A stretch of 6,950 nt of DNA. Source: Paludibacteraceae bacterium (GTDB lineage: Bacteria; Bacteroidota; Bacteroidia; Bacteroidales; Paludibacteraceae). The DNA is taken from contig JALNVE010000173.1 of NCBI GenBank assembly GCA_023227695.1, positions 1 through 6,950 on the forward strand. Reading direction: 5' to 3'. A program made the translations under genes and the position numbers. Every line of letters begins with the position of its first letter. Within the stretch, counting starts at the first letter, position 1. Positions 5,100 through 6,950 of this stretch are shown one piece after another. The notes under the pieces are model-generated. The model had not been told where the DNA came from. It saw nothing but the letters and a program-made list of their open reading frames with translations, and ran no database searches.

Positions 5100-6614
5100 T
5101 TATTCTTCCCTAAGCTTCGCGAAAGCCATCCCCAGATAAGCAGAGATGTCGCTTGCGATCAAGCTCTCTTCAGAAGAGGCTTCGGCAGCTAAATCGCCTG
5201 CCAAACCGTGAAGATAGACGCCTAACAATGCGGCCCTTTCCGGTTCATATTTCTGAGCCAACAACGAAAGAATGATTCCCGTCAGCGTGTCGCCACTGCC
5301 AGCCGTAGCCATTCCCGGATTTCCAGTTGAGTTAAAGAAGCATCTGCCGTCTGGCAAAGAGATGCTCGTATGGGCACCCTTCAAAACGATAATGATTTTA
5401 TATTTAGAAGAAAGATCCATCTGTTTTTCCAATCGGTCGTAACCCGAGAAAGAGGCATCTGCCAAACGGTCAAACTCCTTCGGATGCGGCGTTATGATAG
5501 TATTTTCGGGCAAAAGTGCAAGACAATCCTCCTCCGCTATGATATTCAAAGCATCGGCATCCAAAACCAGAGGAATAGAAGCGCGTTTCAACAAAGAGAC
5601 GAGAGCCGCTTTCGTTTCATCTTTCTTTCCCAATGCCGGACCAATGCCTATCGCATTGAAACGGGTCAAATCATCAATTCCAGAGAAACAGGTGTCGTTC
5701 GCATCCAAATTCAACATGGCCTCAGGCACGGCGATCTGCAACACGTAGCAACAACGGCTAGGCAGATGAACAGATAAAAGTCCGCAACCCGTTCGAAGAC
5801 AAGACTTGGAAGCTAAAATAGCAGCGCCTGCCATTCCGTACGAACCGGCAATCAGCAACGCATGACCATAAGTTCCTTTGTGCGAAAACTTAGTACGATG
5901 ATGCAACATCGGCTTTATCAAAGGCTTGTCCAAATAATAATAATAGGAAGGAATCTCCTTCATGGCCTGAGGATGAAGCTGAATGTCCAACCAGCGGACT
6001 TGGCCCAAATATTTCTCATTTTCAGGCAAAAAGAAAGCCACCTTCGGAAATTGGAACGAGAAGGTATAGTCTGCACAGACAATTGCCTCAGCATCATTCT
6101 GACGATTATCCTCGCCAAACAAACCTGAAGGAATATCGATGGAGATCACCGTAGCGCCACTTGCATTGATACGTTTCACTACCTCTTTATAAAAGCCCTC
6201 CAACTTTCGGTTAAGACCTGAGCCAAACAAGCCGTCAAGCACATAGTCATTCTCACCGATGACCAGTGTATTCAGATTCGACTCGTCAATCTCAATGATT
6301 TTGACAGGACGTTTTTCTAACTCCGCGCGAGCCTGTTTGCAATCGTCCGAGAACTTTTTACTTGAAGAAACCAGATAAACAGATAGGTTAAAGCATCCTA
6401 CAAGCGACAAATAATTAGCTATGACTAACGCATCACCTCCATTATTTCCAGAACCGGCAATAATGCATACACGACAGTCTCTTTTTAACATATACAACAA
6501 GGCATCACACAACTCAGAGGAAGCCCTTTGCATCAAACAAAACGAAGTAATTGGCTCATGAGCAATGGTGTAAGCGTCCAGCTCTTTGATTTGAGAAGTT
6601 TTGAATATTTTCAT
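5100..6614 (-). CDS. nnr: Bifunctional NAD(P)H-hydrate epimerase/dehydratase
   Basis: This cytosolic metabolite-repair enzyme restores NAD(P)H from hydrated NAD(P)HX. The N-terminal domain epimerises R- and S-NAD(P)HX, and the C-terminal ribokinase-like domain dehydrates S-NAD(P)HX using ADP. The 504-residue protein has the standard fused length. The YjeF_N domain (about 1-215) shows AGSGNNGGDALV (53-64), DGLFGSGL (127-134) and SIDIPSG (158-164). The CARKD domain (about 240-500) shows KGTYGHALLIAGS (246-258), IGIGPALG (322-329), VLDADALN (350-357), TPHPKEF (375-381), KGAHT (412-416) and GNPGMATAGSGD (431-442), with putative catalytic Asp442. The frame is open back to 6689, but that would include the promoter at 6660-6690. 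The ATG at 6614 opens with the typical MKIFKTSQIKELD, so it is preferred. The upstream leader has no Shine-Dalgarno. It appears monocistronic, with a 346-base gap before dapF. The label nnrD or yjeF is used for the same protein. Confidence 0.95.
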   Translation of the reverse strand: MKIFKTSQIKELDAYTIAHEPITSFCLMQRASSELCDALLYMLKRDCRVCIIAGSGNNGGDALVIANYLSLVGCFNLSVYLVSSSKKFSDDCKQARAELEKRPVKIIEIDESNLNTLVIGENDYVLDGLFGSGLNRKLEGFYKEVVKRINASGATVISIDIPSGLFGEDNRQNDAEAIVCADYTFSFQFPKVAFFLPENEKYLGQVRWLDIQLHPQAMKEIPSYYYYLDKPLIKPMLHHRTKFSHKGTYGHALLIAGSYGMAGAAILASKSCLRTGCGLLSVHLPSRCCYVLQIAVPEAMLNLDANDTCFSGIDDLTRFNAIGIGPALGKKDETKAALVSLLKRASIPLVLDADALNIIAEEDCLALLPENTIITPHPKEFDRLADASFSGYDRLEKQMDLSSKYKIIIVLKGAHTSISLPDGRCFFNSTGNPGMATAGSGDTLTGIILSLLAQKYEPERAALLGVYLHGLAGDLAAEASSEESLIASDISAYLGMAFAKLREE

Positions 6615-6659
6615 AATTATAAATCTAATTGCCAGAATTCGAAATTCGAACCCTTTCCA

Positions 6660-6690
6660 CAAAATTAGTATTTGTTTCGGGAACCTCAAA
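6660..6690 (-). promoter_or_regulatory. Consensus promoter of nnr
   Basis: On the minus strand TTTG (6690-6687), 19 bases and TAATTTTG (6667-6660) give a perfect Bacteroidota -33/-7 pair. Transcription should begin near 6653, leaving a leader of about 39 bases before the ATG at 6614. This supports the shorter start for nnr. Confidence 0.75.
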
Positions 6691-6701
6691 CAAACAATCT
6701 A

Positions 6702-6786
6702 ACACGAATTATCACTAATTATTTTTTATTTTAATACACCAGCTCGTTATTTCCAACAACAGCTCGTTTCAAATTACACACGAATT
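6702..6786. repeat. Short direct repeats upstream of nnr
   Basis: CAGCTCGTT occurs at 6740-6748 and 6760-6768, with a 20-base period. ACACGAATT occurs at 6702-6710 and 6778-6786, flanking the first pair, and the first copy runs on as TATCACTAATT. All are upstream of the nnr promoter, in DNA with no recognised gene. They may be regulator sites or remnants of common intergenic repeats. Confidence 0.5.
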
Positions 6787-6792
6787 TCTTAG

Positions 6793-6806
6793 CGGAATAA
6801 ATTCCG
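6793..6806. repeat. Small inverted repeat CGGAAT-AA-ATTCCG
   Basis: A perfect 6-bp inverted repeat with a two-base spacer lies between the possible transposase end and the nnr promoter. No T-run follows on either strand, so it is not called a terminator. It may be an operator-like dyad or chance. Confidence 0.35.
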
Positions 6807-6878
6807 TTGGGTGACCCGTCCGAGATGTATTGGATCAGCGGATAGGTGGGGTTGGTACAAGGACAAGAATCCCCAGAT

Positions 6879-6950
6879 TCAAGAATAAAGTTTGGCAAGC
6901 CTGTACATGAAAAACTTCACGTCTGCCACGCCCCTGAACTGTGTTCGGAA
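6879..6950 (-). CDS. Partial C-terminus, possibly a transposase
   Basis: The minus-strand frame entering at the right edge encodes 23 residues, ending VKFFMYRLAKLYS before a TGA at 6879-6881. FRTQFRG near its start, followed by a hydrophobic helix, resembles the tail after the catalytic Glu in DDE transposases of the IS4/IS5/IS1182 type. The stretch is too short to assign. Two other minus-strand frames are also open nearby: one from 6916 to the TAA at 6731-6733 (61 residues without an ATG), the other ending at about 6840. The coding frame is therefore uncertain, or the locus is decayed. No terminal inverted repeat was identified. Confidence 0.35.
   Translation of the reverse strand, partial: FRTQFRGVADVKFFMYRLAKLYS

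Noticed and set aside
6615..6689. 25-codon upstream extension of nnr
   Set aside because: It would begin inside the promoter at 6660-6690 and adds residues absent from the family.

Overview
The window reads as chromosomal DNA of a Bacteroidota bacterium, most likely of the order Bacteroidales. Four perfect TAnnTTTG -7 boxes are present, two of them with a TTTG -33 box at the spacing expected for the Bacteroidota primary sigma factor. Starts lack a strong Shine-Dalgarno and sit in A/T-rich leaders. Lysine and diaminopimelate synthesis uses the DapL aminotransferase next to DapF, a pairing familiar from Bacteroides. Every gene I can support lies on the minus strand, so the window reads right to left.

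Right to left: a 72-base fragment of an open frame, possibly a transposase C-terminus, enters at the right edge (6879-6950). A repeat-bearing gap and a consensus promoter follow, then nnr (5100-6614), a bifunctional NAD(P)HX repair enzyme. A 346-base gap carries the promoter for the dapF-dapL operon (3905-4753, 2646-3866), which ends in a strong intrinsic terminator (2561-2598). A roughly 520-base gap full of short imperfect direct repeats separates this from a two-gene accessory module: an AAA/ABC-type ATPase with OLD/RecF-like motifs (938-2038) and an unrecognised 187-residue protein (375-938) joined by a one-base TAATG overlap. The left 374 bases hold no convincing gene, but have an outward-facing consensus promoter at the edge with two exact 18-base repeats, 41 bases apart, just upstream.

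The housekeeping genes form two functional units: metabolite repair (nnr), and the last steps to meso-diaminopimelate for peptidoglycan and lysine. DapL makes LL-diaminopimelate and DapF epimerises it. The left module is compositionally different: sampled 60-base lines are about 32-37% G+C, against about 48-58% for dapL, dapF and nnr. An SMC/OLD-like ATPase with a small partner that has a possible TOPRIM-like acidic pattern has the layout of several two-gene anti-phage systems (PARIS, AbiL/RloAB, split OLD or Gabija-like). The partner does not match any of their effectors that I can recognise by eye. This pair is the best candidate for an undescribed system; a defence role is inference.
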